Assembly (NCBI RefSeq): GCF_001949145.1
Contig: NW_019091386.1
Location: forward strand, 1,352,308-1,404,145
Source of the DNA: Acanthaster planci
Taxonomy: Eukaryota; Echinodermata; Asteroidea; Valvatida; Acanthasteridae
DNA length: 51,838 bases
Reading direction: 5' to 3'
In this document: piece by piece, positions 47,901 to 51,838 of the stretch
Layout: each line of letters begins with the position of its first letter
Numbering within the stretch: the stretch's first letter is position 1
Position numbers and translations under genes: made by a program
The notes under the pieces: model-generated
The model's database searches: none
Told to the model about the DNA's origin: nothing
The model's input: only the letters and a program-made list of their open reading frames with translations

Positions 47901-49535
47901 TCACATCCTTTTGAACTCTGTAATACTTACACACTGATTTTGTTCACCTCACGTTCAAATGCTTTCTCCTCCTACAAGAAATATCAACAAAAGATAAAGA
48001 AATTCACTTCACGCTCAGCTGTGCTTGCAAACAGCCCTGCCAGTGGAAGAAATCTTTTCTTGGCAAAAAAACACTGCTTAGCCAATTTATGTGCTAAGCA
48101 AATGTAATGACTTTACCATGAAAGCATGACTTTATCGTGGCGGGCCATAGTGGCTGGGCTCTACCTCCCTCCCTTCAGCAAACTCATCACAACTAGCTGG
48201 TTTTTGTAGGAACTGGGTTGTGGGGCAAGGTTAGAGCTCCCTTGGAATAAACAGTCACTGTTTCAATAATTTAGGGTGTTTTGGGTGGCGTAGTTGGCGG
48301 GCAAAATTGGAGGATGAAGGCAAATCCGTAAGAGGCTCAAGCCGGGCGATCGTAACAATGACAGCGTTTTATAAAGGTGTGGCCTTTCAAGAATGGCAAC
48401 AGACAACAAGGTATGAGTTTCCTCCCAAATGACTGTACAAGTTATCAATCTCTCATTCCGTTCGTTTGTGCAAAAGGCTAATATGCAGCAATACCTGAAT
48501 GATTAAAGGGTAGCAGCAGAAGAATTTCCTTAGGCACAATTATTCTGCAACTTTCTACTTTTTATGTATGTAAATGACATGACATCCTTTTCAGCTCCAA
48601 TGTATTGAAAAGTGCACTTTTTAAAACATTCTAAGCAGTCCAGAGGGCGCTGTTGCAATGACGTTATCCATGGAAGATATAGTTATTCAGTTCAAACTGT
48701 GAAGACAGAATTTATCCAATGAAAGCATATCTTAGAAAGGGTTGCTTGCTCTATTATTGCTATGTAGTTTTACAGCAATAATTCATCAAAGAAAGGCAAA
48801 TTTACCCAGCAGAATCTTTTTTTTTTATCAGCATCTTTGAGTGCACAAACCAATGTAACATTGAACTTTGCATCCGGGGTTGGCATCACAGTTTGCTCAT
48901 GAATATGGAAATCTCATTAGAATAATTCTAAATTAAAATGGCAGCAAACAGCCCTTGATTTGTGAAACTACAATTGAAAATGAGACACAAGGTGCATTTT
49001 GGATGTATGTATGAATAAAATTAACATTTCATGGGTCAAAAATCGTTAACATCCAGTAAAATCCTTAGAAATGACGACCTTGGTAATGACATTCGGGGAA
49101 GGTGAAGGGATATTTTGTTCATCGATACATGCTACCATTTCTGAAACAGTGAATCATGCTACAAGAAACTGAATATCAACAAAAAAGTACAATAACCACA
49201 AGGAGAAAGGATTACCTCCTTCGTTATGACTGGAGGTGCCTTCTTTGGAGATGTCAGACGACTAAAAATGTTCCTGCAAATGACGACAAAACAGAAATGT
49301 TGCAAATCAACCTTTACTTTTCATGTAATTTTTTATGACGACAGACTTTCATGGGGAAAACAACTTACTCTCCATTGATTTAAAAAATCAGCGTAAACCT
49401 AAAAAGGAGCTGAACATATATGGATACAATTAAAGGCAAATGAAAAATGCACGAATAGGTAGTCAAGGACAAAGTCTGGTCTGGTCTGGGGTGAGCTTCA
49501 AATTTTTGAGATGCAAAAAATACTTACCAGCTCAT
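44984..49535 (-). CDS. BIN3: Bridging integrator 3 (N-BAR protein), complete, 8 coding exons
   Basis: BIN3 is a BAR-only amphiphysin-family protein (no SH3) that senses or bends membranes and acts on actin organisation. Minus exons: 49528-49535, 49216-49273, 47931-47971, 47349-47544, 46774-46875, 45982-46062, 45598-45732, 44984-45136; all GT/AG with matching phases, 257 aa (human 253). The start MSW is split: the first coding exon supplies only 8 coding nt, and Trp3 is completed across the junction. The BAR helices span about 23-240; hallmark segments are EEKAFERE (about 23-30), IFPSLYMALKKREQCLQ (about 119-135), GRVEYFQPSFEALIKSQ (about 191-207) and the final RALSIVVDD, nearly identical to the human end. 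An acceptor-like ctctag 14 nt upstream of the ATG suggests a further, untranslated first exon. Confidence 0.94.
47284..47330. repeat. TTTG microsatellite beside BIN3 exon 4 donor
   Basis: (TTTG)n followed by gggtgttgggttgtttg, 20-65 nt inside BIN3 intron 4. On the transcript it is a CAAA-rich tract close to the 5' splice site. It may be length-variable between individuals. Confidence 0.7.
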
Positions 49536-49549
49536 TGTGCCAATTGTTC

Positions 49550-51838
49550 CTAGAGGTGGTGATGAAACCTGAATAGCAGCAAAATACTTCTTGGTCCAGC
49601 AGCGGAAGAAATCTCAATAAATTTCTCTATCGCTGTTGCCCCATAACAACTTGGACAAAGTTCTAAGAGGAGCCGTAAATGATGAAAGACCTCTGCCAGG
49701 CCTGAATCCCTGCCAAGGATCTCAGTTCAGCATTCTATAGCAAACTCTACTTTTCACCTGTTGGACAGAAAAGCATAAAGAAAAGCAAAACTTACCAATT
49801 ACGGTGCATCACAACATGGTAATAACAAATTCAGAGTTAGCATTAGAAATTAAAGAAAAACACATGATTTATATATTAACACAGCAATTTGTTACACTTT
49901 GTCCATTGTTGTGGAGACTGATAATATCCAATTGGACTACTTCTACGGCCTATCAGTAGGGAGTCCAGCGAAACGACACCTCTAAAATTTTTATCTCGAA
50001 GCGTGTAAAAGTGTTTGTTTCCAATCAATGATTTTTGCCCATTTTGCATCAAATTCTATATTTTAAAAAGCAGTTTTGTAAAAGAGTCAAAATTTGTGTT
50101 AGTAGTCTGTTTGTGTCAAGTTTTGGGTGTAAAGTATGAAAATAATGCAAGATCAGAGCCACTTACACTACAACAACTCTGTGTGTCCATCTTTCTTTGT
50201 AGGTGTGACATAGTCTTGTCTAAGCCTAATATCTCGCAAGACTCAACTGGGTTTGGAACGATGATGTCATCATCTTGTAGAGCTTAAAATACTCTTTCAT
50301 TTGATGTATGACTTGAGGCATTTGACCAAAGCACCGTCAAGCCTTGTTTTGGTTTGTGAAGATTACAAAAAGGTAACAAAAAAATGTGCATTTTTCTGTT
50401 GAAAATCCCCCCAAAACATGTATAAGGAGTTGATGAAATGGTGTTTATTTGGAAGCTTGAGATTTCAGGAAGAAAAGGAAGTTGGTTTTTTTTTGTAAAA
50501 AATTGATTTCAAACTGGTGCCAAACAGTCCTTTTGTATTTGGGTGCTGTTGTGCAACTGTGCTCATGTATGGTATGTGCATCAGTTGTATGGTGCACGGG
50601 GAGCAAGATGCAAATAACAAGGGCATATTAAAACCACGCATGTTGTTTCAATGAAATGTTATCAAAAGACCCTGTCAAACACGAACAGACTTAAAATGAC
50701 ACCTGACAGACTTGGTTCCCTATTTTGAAGCTATTTATTGATGACAAAATATCACATCAAAACTATGCTTCAGTGATCTTTCACACATCACTAAAAATTT
50801 AAAGCCCAACTCAACTGTCCTGTTACTGTATACATCATGTACATGTATCTTGTGTTTATTACTGATAAAGTTCTCCATAATAAAAGATATTGTTTACTTT
50901 ACACTTCCTCTGTGACTTAACTACTACAGATTTTTGTCCAACTCTGGCATGACTGGAAGTGGAACCAATGAGGGACAAGACTCCATGTGGTTCAAATACA
51001 TTGATGAAAAAAAACTTGTGTTAACCACCAAAAAAGTGACGGACTAATTGCACCTAATTTTAACAACAATAAAATCATAATTTCACTATACTTACAGCTA
51101 TTGAGCTAAGGTTTATACCATTCAATTTCTTTTGAAATTTTCTTTCCAATGAGGTCAAACAAAAAAACCTGACAAGTGCAGGACTCCCCACTATGTCAGC
51201 CGTTTTTCAACCTGAAACTGTAGTGCAGCGTGCGTATATGTTTTTAGCCAGTCTTAGGCAAAGACTAGTTGCTGCTTTTCCATCATGTTTTCTTTCCCAG
51301 AATGTCTAACGACTCGATATGAACATCATCCCACGGCACGCCCACTCACTCCCCTGCACTTGGCTTCACGTCCACAATTCCAACTAGAACTTAGAAGTGA
51401 GGGGCCGGGCCTACCGACATTACCCCGTCTAAATTGTCGCCTTTAAAGACCTCAAATATGATAACGATAGGACCCATTAATCAAACAAACATTCTGAAGT
51501 AAAAAGTCCAGCTTTACAAGAATTATTAGTCAAATCTTACCTCATTAATTTACTCTACCTTCTCGAGACTTAGCCAGCTGAAAACTGGTCAGAATGGAGG
51601 TAAAAGACAAAACTGTAGATTGTGTTTTTGACGGTACTAACCTATGACCTTACATAAAGTTACAAAAAATAAAACCCGATAAAATACTTATCTAAATTGT
51701 AATCCAATCAAGTGGAATTATAGAAAACTCATAAAACCCTATCCTTATTTTCAAAGAGTTCGTTGATAAATTTTTATTCAATAAGAAAGATTTCTTTGTA
51801 AATTGTACAGCATGCCTAAAGTCATGACCTGTCATCGC
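49550..51838. other. BIN3 upstream flank, no gene recognised
   Basis: About 2.3 kb of AT-rich DNA. Neither strand shows a frame with conserved protein features. A more GC-rich part near 51320-51420 could hold the BIN3 promoter and an untranslated first exon, which is inference from the acceptor just before the coding start. Confidence 0.4.

Overview
This is a stretch of an animal (metazoan) nuclear genome. It holds five multi-exon, housekeeping-type genes. All were rebuilt exon by exon from conserved protein segments, GT/AG borders and matching intron phases. The proteins are close to human orthologues, introns are short to medium (about 0.1-3.3 kb), the DNA is AT-leaning with CpG-richer exons, and short non-autonomous transposons are common. 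This suggests a marine invertebrate, perhaps a deuterostome (echinoderm, hemichordate or cephalochordate type); the species cannot be fixed from the sequence alone.

Layout. (1) 1-5853, minus: RPIA (ribose-5-phosphate isomerase), exons 1-6; its C-terminal exons lie off the left edge. A 31-bp minisatellite fills 1-284. (2) 5854-6721: a head-to-head promoter interval. (3) 6722-8560, plus: FAM136A, complete in three exons. (4) 8561-11867: intergenic space and 3' UTRs, tail to tail. (5) 11868-28548, minus: EXOC4/SEC8, complete in 23 coding exons (983 aa). (6) 28549-29019: a second, 471-bp head-to-head promoter. (7) 29020-42290, plus: FHIP2 (FAM160B family, FHF-complex subunit), complete in 16 exons including a 30-nt microexon (780 aa). 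(8) 42291-44983: 3' UTRs, tail to tail. (9) 44984-49535, minus: BIN3, an N-BAR protein, complete in eight coding exons (257 aa). (10) 49550-51838: BIN3 upstream flank, no recognisable gene.

How the genes relate. EXOC4 (vesicle tethering at the plasma membrane), FHIP2 (links HOOK-dynein to cargo membranes) and BIN3 (membrane/actin BAR protein) all act in membrane traffic. EXOC4 and FHIP2 share a divergent promoter. RPIA (pentose phosphate pathway) and FAM136A (mitochondrial) share the other. I see no operon, phage, CRISPR array or other prokaryotic system. The best leads for novelty are at transcript level: a cassette-like microexon in FHIP2, an in-frame 27-bp repeat grown out of an FHIP2 splice donor, two exon-fragment duplications in EXOC4, and several TIR elements or SINEs in introns.
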